Assembly (NCBI GenBank): GCA_026874595.1
Contig: CM049308.1
Span: 36,514,027 to 36,578,026 of the forward strand
Direction: 5' to 3'
DNA: 64,000 nt
Source: Sipunculus nudus
Taxonomy: Eukaryota; Annelida; Sipuncula; Golfingiida; Sipunculidae
Shown: positions 1-11,120 of the stretch, piece after piece
Numbering within the stretch: the first letter of the stretch is position 1
Layout: every line of letters starts with the position of its first letter
Program-made: the position numbers and the translations under genes
Notes under the pieces: model-generated
The model's input: only the letters and a program-made list of their open reading frames with translations
Databases searched by the model: none
Told to the model about the DNA's origin: nothing

Positions 1-671
1 CGATTCTGTGTGAGTGCCCACTAGATTAGATGGTAAAACAAATTTTATTGAAATTTGGCATATAGGTAGGTATAGTGAAAGTACAAGTTATTAAATTTTG
101 TTGTGAACCCCATCATAAATAACTCTGGGATCAGCATTTTAAGGGGTTTTTTTTTGCATACATGTTTACCACTAGGGTGCATAACATGTGACCATATGTG
201 GGAGTTGTGACATCACAGAGAACAATGCTGTCACTCGACATGCCATTTTCCTGAAAGTAGATTGACGTGCAGCATGGGGGTAGTGGTGGGTCATTGTTTT
301 TATAGGCTAGGGCAGCAATACAATACAGTGTCCAAGGGTGGTGTTAAATGAAATTTAAATAAAAAAAATATTAGAAATATAACACAGGGCAATTAACATT
401 CTAAGACACCACCTGTGAACGCGATCTTCCACACAGGGTTTGTGTCCCCATATCAGATGCCTTTTTAATTTTCAAATATTTTTGTTTCGCAATGTAAATC
501 TCAGTACTGAGTTAAATGTATAAATGTGGATGTCAATGTCAGAATGTATTATACTGTCAGGACAAAATATTTTACATTATACATGTGTATTTTACATTAT
601 TTACATACTTTAAAATATTTTAGACACAATGAATTCATAAATTTCAAATTTGTTACTGTTACCACCTAAAC
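1..671. other. AT-rich stretch, no gene seen
   Basis: No long open frame, RNA gene or tandem array was found here. Because a family D 3' end follows immediately (to 721), part of this stretch could be the body of a family D element whose 5' end lies before the window. That is inference only, since the other D copy (5420-5791) is too short to compare well. Confidence 0.3.
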
Positions 672-721
672 ACTCAGGTCTTTTGGCTGAGAGCGTTTGT
701 CAGCTTCTGCTGATATTCTAG
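672..721 (+). mobile_element. Family D 3'-terminal fragment (Helitron-like end)
   Basis: The stretch carries GGCTGAG (the inverted form of the family D 5' arm), then a perfect stem-loop TCAGC-TTCT-GCTGA at 700-713, then CTAG at 718-721 followed by T. The end of the D copy at 5770-5791 has the same order: a CAGC-TTTT-GCT stem, ATATCCTAG, then T. No 5' end is seen in the window. Confidence 0.5.
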
Positions 722-814
722 TAAATTGTTGCTACAGGCAACATGAAAAAAATCATTTTGTAACATATTTATTGTTTTATTGAAAAACATTGCATAATGC
801 TATTTGTTTTGGTC

Positions 815-1988
815 ATTGTATCTGCCAAAACAAGTTTTGAAGATTGTATGTTTTTGACCGGGTTCTTCTGCCACCTTTGTTTCCATAATAGAACTCTTGA
901 GACCACTGGACAGATTTTTCCGAAACTTTACACCATTATCGGGTCACATGTGAACTGGTGCCGAAATATTTTGTGTTGACCTCTGACCATTCCTCTCTCT
1001 TGTGCTTCCATCTGTGCGTCTGTTTTGACACATTATTCCACATATCTTCTGAACCGTTTGACCAATCAGACTAAAATTATGCACAAATGTAGCCCTTGGA
1101 TAGCTTTATAACATACTATAAATGGTGGTGCCACCTGCAACAATTTTTGCACAGTGTCAATCTGTTCATCTGCCTTGGGATAAAATCACTCATATCTTTG
1201 CACTGGTTGGACTTACATCCATCTGAAATTGTGCATGTGTATACATCCAGGGTAGCTTTCTTGATTTTATGGCAGGTGGTGCCACCTACATTCGTGTTCA
1301 GGCTGCAGACATACAGGCTTATATTGCAAGACTGGTTTCAAGTATCCTTTTGAGATTTTGCCTGTGTATAGATCTCGCATAGCTGTTTATCATATGCAAA
1401 ACTGGAGGTGCTGCCTGCAACTAATTTTGCACAGCATCCATCTGTTTGTCTGCTGTGCGATAAAATCACTCATATCTTCGGTAGTGGTTTGACACATCTG
1501 CCTAAAATTTTGCATGTTTATACATCTTGGATAGCTTTCTCGATTTTATGGCAGGTGGTGCCATCTACATTTATGTTTAAGGTGCAGACATCCATGCTTA
1601 TATCTCAGGGCTGTTTGACATATTCCCCTGAAATTTTGCATGTGTGTAGACCTCACATAGCTCTAAATGGTACATAAAATTGGTGGCGCCACCTGCCACC
1701 ATTTTTGCACAGCTTCCTCGCGTTTGCCAGCTGTGGGATAAAATCAGTCATGTACAAGTAGTGGTTTGACTTGTCTGCCAAAAATTTTGCATATGTATAC
1801 AACTTGGATAGCTTTCTGGATTTTGTGGCAGTTGGTGCCACCTACATTCATATTTCAGCTGCAGACATCCATGCTAATATTCAACACACCTCTATTTACC
1901 CTTGCCACTCAATCCATGCCTCACTTCACCCCTCCAACTCTGATTTCGGTGGATACACTTAGTCCCTTGTCAACTTCCCGTATTCTAG
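815..1988 (+). mobile_element. Family A copy 1 (non-autonomous, Helitron/Helentron-like)
   Basis: Begins with the family start ATTGTATC followed by an imperfect hairpin with AAAAC/GTTTT arms. It ends in CTAG at 1985-1988 followed by TTTTT. The body repeats GGTGGYGCCACC-centred units, including the perfect palindrome GGTGGCGCCACC at 1682-1693, and GCTGCAGACATCCA. The 3' stem is worn (TAGTCC-CTTGT-CAACTT). It codes for no recognisable protein; short open frames here are reading-frame shadows of the repeat. Classification comes from end structure only. Confidence 0.75.
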
Positions 1989-2785
1989 TTTTTGTAGTTA
2001 TTACACCAGTGTCTTTTTATTTTATTACAACCCGGCCAACCTCTAGATTTTAACTGACCTTGATTCAGAGAATTTCTGTCACTTACTGCAGTTGCCTTTA
2101 TATCGGCTGGGCTGAATTTTTGTGTTTTTTTTTAATTTTTAAAACTTTCACGGGGTTCCTTTTTTGCACTCTGTTGTTAGTGTAGTAGTATATTCTACTT
2201 ATCAAATATAAACTTTAAAATGTAGTGACCAAATTATTTCATAAATTGCTGATTTCACTATTATCTAATATAGGTACACTATTTTTCTGTCCGGATATCA
2301 CATGTATGAACAGTCAAGGATGGCTGCTCAAGTAGACACGTGCAGGAAGCATTGACCCCCTGGCTGTAATTAGTTCAGGGCTAAGTCTCAATCAAAACAA
2401 CTCACTTGTCAGTAAAGGTGTGAGAAACCAACCTTTGACTTCACAACCATGATAAGTTTAGGGAAACTGTCTTGATAAGGGTATCAAACATAGTTTAGAG
2501 GTCATGGTATTTCGGTTTTGAAATCAGCATTAGTCCATTATACAGATGCAAGGTGGCGCTACCCTAGCAGCTACGTTCACTACTTTAGGTAGCAAATTTT
2601 ATTTATTTACAATAACTAAATACGGCACAATGTGAAAGAGTACCCAACTGTTAAATATTCATTTTAAGCACCACTGGATGTCATATAGCTTGGCACACAT
2701 ACACTTCAAATATTTCTGATAGGGTTCACTAATAATTGTAATACAGGTGAAACACCGTGAGAAAAATGAACAGGTGTGTATTTTT
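1989..2785. other. No feature seen between elements A-1 and B
   Basis: AT-rich single-copy-looking sequence. A weak variant of the GGTGGCGCCACC motif (AGGTGGCGCTACC, near 2551) is present without the surrounding family A sequence. No exon-like signal was recognised. Confidence 0.4.
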
Positions 2786-2879
2786 ATGCCCCCGCCACAA
2801 AGTGGCCGGGGCATATAGTTTTACCCATGACTGTCATTCCGTCATTCCGAAATCAAACAGTTGTACGGACTTTTTTTCG

Positions 2880-3598
2880 CAGTGCCTGCAGATATTGGCC
2901 TGATTTTCGGTGTGTGGGCAGATAATAATCAGTTACAGATAGAGTTCGTGTTTCGTCCCGGTTGACCTACTTTTGACCGTTTTACGGCTCCTAAACTTAG
3001 AAAATTTCTTGAAAAATAGAAATTTTCATGACACATGTACAGACTTTTTTTCGCAATGCCTGCAGATATTGGCCTGATTTTTGGTGTGTGGGCAGATAAT
3101 AACCAGTTACAGATCGAGTTCGCGTTTCGTCCCGGTTGACCTTCTTTTGACCGTTGTACGGCTCCTAAACTTAGAAAATTTCATGAAAAATAGAAATTGT
3201 CATGACAAATACACATGTACGGACTTTTTTTCGCAATGCCTGCAGATATTGGCCTGATTTTTGGTGTGTAGGCAGATAATGACCAGTTACAGATTGAGTT
3301 CGCGTTTCGTCCAGGTTGACCTACTTTTGACTGTTTTATGGCTCCTAAACTTAGAAAATTTCATGAAAAATAGAAATTTTAATGACAAATACACATGTAC
3401 GGACTTTTTTTCGCAATGCCTGCAGATATTGGCCTGATTTTTGGTGTGTAGGCAGATAATGACCAGTTACAGATCAAGTTCGCATTTTGTCCAGGTTGAC
3501 CTACTTTCGACCGTTTTACTGCTCCTAAACTTTAAAAATTTCATGAAAAATATAAATTTTCAAATACACATGTACCGACTTTTTTCGCAATGCCTGCA
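2880..3598 (+). repeat. ~180-bp tandem core units of family B, first block
   Basis: Successive units start near 2880, 3053, 3233 and 3413, with the motif GCCTGCAGATATTGGCCTGA recurring at that spacing. The array is cut at 3598 by the inserted element and resumes at about 4711, with further units near 4711, 4888, 5068, 5248, 5800 and 5945. Confidence 0.85.
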
Positions 3599-4710
3599 CA
3601 GAGTATGCGAAATCCGTCGGTCCTACGGACCTGACCGGCTGAAAACATGCGGGTCCGATAAAATCTCTAATCCAGCCGGACCTGGTGTCCGTCTGTTTCC
3701 CAGCATTACATATTATTCGAATTGGAGACTAACTTTCCTTAATTTGCTTTACTGTCACTGCGTAAACTGCTCCATGTGCATTTGTTGTCATAAATTTGAT
3801 GGCAAAGCGAAGGCAGAATACAGATGGCCGTGATTCGCCTGTGCATTTAATTTCTTTAAAAGATAAAATCGCAGCCAATCAAAATTGCCATAAGAGTTAC
3901 TTATGAGCCATTCAGTCCGTCAGTCTAAACAACAGACGCTATAATTGGATAATTTGGTTCTCAGACATTTCGCAAGATGCCAATTCGCAGCGTCAAACGT
4001 GCCGTTTCGCCCCAGACGTTTTCACGACTTCTTGTCAACGGGGCCAGGAGCCTAAATTATTTTTAAATTGAAATGAGATAATCAACCATAACTCGCCAGT
4101 TTTGTATACTTGTGTGTCAAAAAATTTATGTACGGACCCTCAGATGGGAACTATCTGCATAAGAAATTTCACACGACGTGCGCGGTGTCTTAGAATATAG
4201 TGCCCCACTGTCCCGCCAGAGGTCATTCCTAAATCAACGTGTGCTGCGTGCGTTGCAATGAGGACATCAGGGGGCGAATTTGATTGTACAAAACGTCATG
4301 GTTACAAAACAACATTTTAAGTTTAAACCGATCGGAAATGCAATAAAAGATTTAACTGATACAAGCCTTATTTTTTGTATTGACACTCACTGACTGTCCA
4401 TTATAAATTAAATACCCAGTCATTTTCACCATATAAAATTTCAATTTTTTTTTAATTTCCATACAACATTTCCCCTTTGAATATATTAGAGATGTTAATT
4501 TGTATTTATACTTCTCAGTATTATATGAATTATTCTCTTGACACAAGTTATTAATGATAATTTTTTATCATAGAAAAATATAATTGGGCATTAAAATATC
4601 CAATAATATACTTCGTGGCAGGTCCTGCAGAAATCCAGCAGGACCGGCTATAAGCCCTCTGCAGCAGGACCTACTGTCCTGCTGCCAACTGCAAGTTTTC
4701 GCAAACTCTG
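3599..4710. mobile_element. hAT-like non-autonomous DNA element nested in family B
   Basis: This 1.1-kb insert splits a family B unit. Its ends are imperfect inverted repeats: left CAGAGTATGCGAAA, right (read inward) CAGAGTTTGCGAAA. Both subterminal regions are rich in GGTCCTxxGGACC/AGCAGGAC palindromic pieces, e.g. 3632-3650 and 4619-4690. CAG-initial inverted repeats of this kind are common in hAT elements. I could not find a clean 8-bp target duplication, because the flanks read TGCCTGCA and TCAGGGAT. The 130-codon frame across the left border is a chance reading. Confidence 0.5.
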
Positions 4711-5419
4711 TCAGGGATATTGGCCCGATTTTTGGTGTGTGGGCAGATAATGACCAGTTACAGATTGAGTTTGCGTTTCGTCCAGGTTGACCTACTTTTG
4801 ACCATTTTATGGCTCCTAAACTAAGAAAATTTCATGAAAAATAGAAATTTTAATGACAAATACACATGTACAGACTTTTTTTCGCAATGCCTGCAGATAT
4901 TGGCCTAATTTTTGGTGTGTGGGCAAATAATGACCAGTTACAGATCAAGTTCGCGTTTCGTTTAGGTTGACCTACTTTTGACCCTTTTATGGCTCCTAAA
5001 CTTAGAAAATTTCATGAAAAATAGAAATTTTAATGACAAATACACATGTACAGACTTTTTTTCGCAGTACCTGCAGATATTGGCCTGATTTTTGGTGTAT
5101 GGGCAGATAATGACCAGTTACAGATCGAGTTCGCGTTTCGTCAACGTTGACCTATTTTTGACTGTTTTATGGTTCCTAAACTTAAAACATTTCATGAAAA
5201 ATATAAATTTTCATGACAAATATACATGTACGGACTCTGTTTCGCAATGTCTTCAGATATTGGCCTGATTTTAGGTGTGTGGGCAGATAATGACCAGTTA
5301 CAGATCCAGTTTGCGTTTCCTCCCAGTTGACCTACTTTTGATTTTTTTACGGCTCCTAAACATAGAAAATTTCAAGAAAAATATAAATTTTCATGGCAAA
5401 TGTACATGTACAGCCGTTT

Positions 5420-5791
5420 AAGCCCTCAGCTCAAAGGCTGATGGGCTATTGTCATCACCAAAGCTGTCCATCTGTCCGTCCGTCTGTCTGTCCGTCCGGA
5501 GTCTGTCCATCCTGCGTCTGTTAACTTTTACCTTGTGAGCGGGATATATATATCTCTAAAAGTATTCACCGTTGCAATTTTATTTCATCAATGAATATGT
5601 ATATCGATAAAATCTCGGTCAAGTTCGAAGATGGGTGACCTTTACCCATTTTTCTACATTTTAGAGCTGATTATACAAAAACACTCAAAAGCTTATATCT
5701 CAGGAACCATATGGTGGATTGTTATGAAACATGGTACATACCTCTCCAATTTAAATTTATAACTGATTATCAGCTTTTGCTAATATCCTAG
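5420..5791 (+). mobile_element. Family D copy (Helitron-like), nested in family B
   Basis: Starts with the hairpin AGCCCTCAGC / GGCTGATGGGCT followed by a GTCC/GTCT-rich tract (5470-5510). It ends with a CAGC-TTTT-GCT stem and CTAG (5788-5791). The flanks are family B unit sequence: to the left ACATGTACAGCCGTTT, to the right TTTCGCAATGC. Neighbouring uninterrupted units read ACATGTACAGACTTTTTTTC, so the element sits inside the T run. Confidence 0.7.
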
Positions 5792-6139
5792 TTTCGCAAT
5801 GCAGTGCTTACAGATACTGGCCTAATGTTTGGTCTGTGGGCGCATAATGACCACTTACAGATCAAGTTCGCGTTTCGTCCCAGTTGACCTATTTTTGACC
5901 ATATGACAGATCCTGAACATAGAAAATTTCATGAAAGACAGAAATTTGCCTGTAGATACTGGCCTGATTTTAGGTGTGTTGCTTGATAATGACCCGTTAC
6001 AGATCATGTTTGCATTTTGCCCTTGTTGACCTACTTTTGACCATATGACACCTCCTGAACTTAAAAATTTTTACAAAATTTAACAAATGTTTCTAATTTG
6101 TCCCAGGCGGGGGCATTCGTGTCATTCTGACACATCTAG

Positions 6140-8334
6140 TTTTTCACTGCTTAAATATTTTTAAATATTACAGTCAGGGGTGCATTGACACTCTGCAGTC
6201 ATTTGCTGAAAAAAAACAAAAGATCACAGTTTTCGCATCAAATCAAAATGATACTATAATAAATGGGCTCCGTTATTCTCCATGAATCACTATGTGCCTG
6301 AAGATTAATCACAGATGTTGCCACCTTTCAGCAGTTTCTGAAGTGTATGCTCATGGCCTGGTATGCATTCAAAACTGCGTGGTTTCAATTTCGCGGTCAT
6401 AGGGCAACTGTAAATAATGCGAACTTGAAGCCACCGCAGATAAGAAGGCAGCCACAGTATTTCATGGATGATTAATAAGCCTAGAAGAGTATGGGCTGAG
6501 ATTACAACTGCCAATCAAATCCAATGAACAAAATGCAAACAATACACATACCAGAAAGTGTGCAGGCATATATGGCTTCATTTGATTGTTTAAATTCTCG
6601 CCTTCAGAACATCACACCAGACATTTGCATTAACAAATGTGTGTGAATCATTTGATTTGTTCAATTGCCTTGTTCATTATTCATGATATAGACACCAGAA
6701 AGGGTACGGAATCAAGAACTCTGTAAGCATAGCACAGACTTGGTAGTATGAAGATGTTATTTCCTACAAATTTATTATATATTTATTTACATGTATTATT
6801 TGCCTTGATCAGATCTTTTGATCATTCCTCATTTATAGAACATAATACTGCAACAACTACCAATTTTCAGATGGATGAAATAGGATCAGGGTCAAATACA
6901 TTAAGTCAAATACAAGGACAAATTCAAATTAAAAAAATTTCCTCAGGGTAAATAAAAATAAAAGACCATTTGATAAAATAATAATACATCTTCAAATACA
7001 AAACACCAAATGTATATACAAATTCAAACACTGTTAACTTAAAGAAATTATACAAATACAGGATATTCCTTGTAAATGATACAAATATAGGATAGGCGAA
7101 GTAATTTTTAGTCTGATCAATTAAACTGCATGTGTCAGTACTTATGGGTGTTGGTAAGAGTGCATGATGCTGTGGTAATGACTGGACAACATTGATCTTT
7201 AAGATAGGTGATTAATGTGTGTGTTAACAGTACTTGAAAAATATTTTACAAAATATATCAAATACGTAATACAGATATCTTGCAAGGGTAAATACAAATA
7301 CCAAATTTCACTGTATTAAAATACAAAATTCATACCTGTTAGAATCCAGCCTATGGTAAAAGTGTAGTTTATGAGAAAATCAATATACTACTATAAAAAA
7401 ATTGTCTTTTTTTTTCAGATAATGAACTGAAGATCTAGATGGATTATGTGAAATAAAGTAGATTAATAGTGAACGAGTTTAGAGTTACAGAATGAGTCAG
7501 TCTCAGTCATTGTCTGTTGAAGTCTGGATGTTTATCCACTGACCCTTCCTTAAAAATGGTGGTCATCCTGATTTTTTTTGTTTTAACTTGCACATGATCT
7601 GTGGCTGGAGGAAGCAGAGTTGTCACGTTTCAGATGTCTGTCTAATTTATAGCTGATACACTATGACTGAGTCAGGCAAGGCTTCACTTTCTGACAAATT
7701 CATGGGCTGCTTCTCAGGTCACAGCCAAGTCTTCATATTCAAGCAGCTTCATTGCCTCAAGCAGTCTCATTTATTGCAATATCTTCCTCAAAGATTGGAT
7801 TTTATCCAATATGGCCCAGAGTTTGCCAGCAATCTCTGTGATCAAAATGGAATTGCTCTATGTGTTATGAGATAATATTATATTCAGAAAAAAAGGGATT
7901 TTTTATATTCATTCACCCGGAATGTTTTATTCTCATTTGATGTATTTTTCTTTCCGTGATCAGTTTCAGAATAATCATGCTTGTGTGTTATATTTTTTAT
8001 ATAGGTATATAGGTATTATATTGTTATTTTATGGGCAAGAAATCTGTGTGTATATATATCTCAACTAACATTATGGAAGATAAAGGTTTGCTGGTTTTGG
8101 TTGGATATCATAAAGAATACATTTATAACAATACAGCTGTTTCACAGGTTTTATTGTTGAATAAGGCATTTATAACAAACTTTTTGTAGTGTGTTTAACA
8201 ATTTCCTTATGTAACAGGTGGTCTGTATTCTGCAACTGCTAGAACTACAGCCTCTTTAATATTTATTGAATCATCATTTTTTCCCTAACTTTATTCTGGT
8301 CTAGTGAAACACATTTGTTAGTATCAAGGTAAGT
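6140..8334. other. No gene or repeat family recognised
   Basis: AT-rich DNA with scattered short open frames (e.g. 6748-6951, 7663-7875), none with recognisable domains or convincing splice signals. An AATA/AAATACAAA-rich patch occurs at about 6930-7330. Confidence 0.4.
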
Positions 8335-8942
8335 AATCTTACATGTGAAACGGATTGTGCAACAGAGCATTTTGCAGACAAACATGTGCAAATAGAGCAG
8401 TTTGGCAGATACACATGTCAGTTCACTAGTAGAAAGACCAGTTTGGCAGATATACATGTTGGTAGATATGCATGTATGTTCTAGTAGAAAGAGCATTTGG
8501 CAGACATGCATATGTCTGTTCACTAGTAGAAAAAGCAGTTAGGCAGATAAACATGTCTGTTCTTGAGTAGAGAGAGCAGTTTGGCAGATATACATGTGTC
8601 TGTTCACTAGTAGAAATAGCAGTTTGGAAGTTATAGATAGGTCTGTTTTTTAGTAGAAAGAGCAGTTTGGCAGATATACATATGTCTGACTATAGTAGAA
8701 AGAGCAGTTTGGAAGTTATAGATAGGTCTGTTCATTAGTAGAAAGAGCAGTTTGGCAGATATACATATGTCTGTTCATTAGTGCTCATTAGAAGAAAGAG
8801 CAATTTGGCAACTGCATATGTCTGTTCACTTTATTAGAAAGAGCAGTTTGGCAGATATACATATGTCTGACTAGTAGAAAAAGCAGTTTGACAGATACAC
8901 ATGTCTGCTCTTTAATAGAAAGAGCAGTTTGGCAGATATACA
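8335..8942 (+). repeat. ~43-bp minisatellite, left part
   Basis: The unit reads roughly AGTAGAAAGAGCAGTTTGGC then AGATATACATATGTCTGTTC then ACT, with period 42-44 bp and several truncated or diverged units. The array stops abruptly at 8942 inside a unit (...AGATATACA) and resumes in phase at 12629 (TGTCTGTTCACT...). Confidence 0.9.
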
Positions 8943-9132
8943 TACCGTATTCAGTGTAATAAGTGTCCCTTCCCTAATAAGCGCCCCCCTTCCTGGATTT
9001 GGGAGATCACTTTAAGAAAACTAAGGGATGAGCCATCCTAACCTCACTTTTCTCCCTAGCCAATATAACATGGGTCAACGTATTGCTTTCATTTCTCCCT
9101 GCTAAGCTTAAAAGGTACTGTCAGTTTTTATT

Positions 9133-10818
9133 AGCTCAGCTGACTGTAAGTCATCTGAGCTATAGGGATCACCTTTTGTCCATAGGCCGTCCGGCCGTCC
9201 AGGCGTCTGTCAGTTAACAGGGCACAAATCGCTAGAACTGGAATCTTCTTACTTGACATCCTGGGAGGCCCATTAAAAGTCTCCTTAAAAACTTGAAATT
9301 AGGTCTCTGTTACCCATAACCTCTGAGCTATTTTTACGAATTTTTTTCTCTATTTTTGAGACCTCATAAGATGCGGTCATCTGTTAACATGGCACAAATC
9401 GTAACAACTGGACCTAGAATCTTCTCTCTTGACATGCTGAGAGGCCCATGAAAAGTCTCCTTAAAAACTTGAAATTAGGTCTCTGTTACCCATAACCTCT
9501 GAGCTATGGGGCTCCGAAGTACCCCCCAGAATAATGGAAAATTTGATAGAAAAGCTCAAGTATCTGAACAATTATTATATTGATCACCATGATTCTTTGC
9601 ATGGATATTGATCATGAAATGTTTCATCAGTTTCTGCATTCTGGTGGCGCCACCTGTATTTTTTCAATTTTTAGCTCAGCTGACTGAAAGTCATCTGAGC
9701 TATAGGGATCACCTTTTGTCCGTCGTCCGTCCGGCCATCCAGGCGTCTGTCTGTTAACAGGGCACAAATCCTAACCGCTAGACCTGGAATCTTCTTACTT
9801 GACATCCTGGGAGGTCTATGGAAATTCTCCTTGTAAACCTGAAATTAGGTCACTGTGACCTATATTCTTCGAGCTATGGGGTTCTGAAGTACCCCCCAGA
9901 ATAATGCAAAATTTAATACAAAAGCTCATGTATCTGAACAACTAATGCATTAATCACCACGATTCTTTGCATGGATATTGATCATGGAGTGTTTCATCAA
10001 TTTCTGGAGATTTTTTTTCTCTACTTTTGTGATCTTTAAACATTTGGTCATCTGTAAACAGGGCACAAATCATAATGACTGGACCTAGAATCTTCTGTCC
10101 TCACCTCCAGGGAAGCCCATAAAAGGTCTACATGGAAACCCGAAATAAGGTCCCTGTTACCCATATTCTGTGAGCTATGGGGCTCTGAAGTACCCCCCAG
10201 AATAAAGATTTGGTCATATATTAACAGGGCACAAATCATAATGACTGGACCTAGAATCTTCTTTCTTGACATGCAGGGAGGCCTTTGGAAAGTCTCTTTG
10301 GAAATCTGAAATTAGGTCTCTGTTACCCATATCCTTCATGCTATGGCTCCGAGAATAAAGATTTGATCATCTGTTAACAGAGCACAAATTATAATGACTT
10401 GACCTAGAATCTCCTTTCTTGATATGCTTTGAGGCCCCTGAAAAGTCTCCTTGTGCACCTGAATTTACATCTCTGTTACCCATATCCTTCATCCTATGAG
10501 GCTTTGAAATACCCCCCAGAATAAACATTTGGTCATCTGTTAACAGGGCACAAATCATAATAACTGGACCTAGAATTTTATTTTTTGACATGCTGGGAGA
10601 CCCCTGAAAAGTCATCTTGTAAACCTTGAAAATAGGTGTCTGTTACCCATATCCTTCATGCTACAGAGTTCCATAGTACCCCAATGAATATTGGATGATT
10701 TTATACAAAAGGTCAAGTTTGGAAAAAGTATTTCATTCAAATTTGACATTCAGATGATAAAATTACTTTTGTCAATGTCTTCCTGGTCAGCTGAGCGTCA
10801 TGACCCCTGGGTCACTTG
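9133..10818 (+). mobile_element. Family C copy 1 (Helitron-like) with two 5' ends
   Basis: A 5' hairpin (arms GCTCAGCTGACT and AGTCATCTGAGC, one mismatch, loop GTA) begins at 9133, and a second near-identical 5' hairpin begins at 9673. Only one 3' end exists: CAGCTGAGC, then stem TGACCCCTGGGTCA, then CTTG (10815-10818) and TT. The 3' CAGCTGAGC is the exact inverse of the 5' GCTCAGCTG. Inside, ~157-bp core units (GGGCACAAATCRTAATGACT, GGACCTAGAATCTTC) recur at about 10062, 10220, 10376 and 10542. No protein is encoded. Confidence 0.8.
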
Positions 10819-11014
10819 TTCTATCTCCGTTAGGCTTTATCATCAAATATAATAATAATATTAGTTACACACAACAGAATCTGTGGTCAAGTGTGTCATA
10901 GATAACATTGAAGGACTGTGTCTGTGAAGGCTGACCCTGCAGGTGGCCATGCTGATTGGATGACCTGAGTTCAGGTATGTATGTGGATGTATCATGCAAT
11001 GAAATATATATACT

Positions 11015-11120
11015 TACCGTATTTGCTCAGGTACAGGATGGTAAATTTTATCCTCAAAATATTTGGCAAAGAAGGTCGGCCATTTTATATACGGGTACAA
11101 GTTTTTGAGTGTCCTCAGGG
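11015..11120 (+). mobile_element. One-ended fragment with a TACCGTATTTGC terminus
   Basis: TACCGTATTTGCTCAGGTAC at 11015-11034 resembles the terminal repeat of the larger TA-flanked element around it, and is followed by sequence of the type seen in such ends (GGTCGGCCATTTTATATACG). No matching right end was found in the interior, so this is either a truncated nested element or a subterminal repeat. Confidence 0.35.

Larger units (their letters stand above)
2786..6139 (+). mobile_element. Family B element (Helitron-like), with two nested insertions
   Basis: The 5' end is a GC-rich hairpin of about 27 nt (arms GCCCCCGCCAC and GTGGCCGGGGC, loop AAA) placed directly after a T run. Near the 3' end the inverted arm GGCGGGGGCA (about 6107-6116) matches the 5' TGCCCCCGCC exactly. 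It is followed by the perfect stem-loop GTGTCA-TTC-TGACAC (6119-6133) and ATCTAG, then TTTTT. Between the ends are about ten copies of a ~180-bp unit (recognisable by GCAGATATTGGCCTGAT and CAGTTACAGAT), spaced 173-187 bp where intact. Two other elements interrupt the array, at 3599-4710 and 5420-5791. No coding capacity is seen. Confidence 0.8.

Noticed and set aside
3441-3833. 130-codon open frame as a gene
   Set aside because: It starts in a family B unit and reads across the border of the inserted element at 3599, so it cannot predate the insertion, and it resembles no protein.
8335-8942. CRISPR-like array
   Set aside because: Whole units repeat with no unique spacers between short constant repeats, and the window is eukaryotic in character. 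The same applies to the 61-bp and 38-bp arrays.
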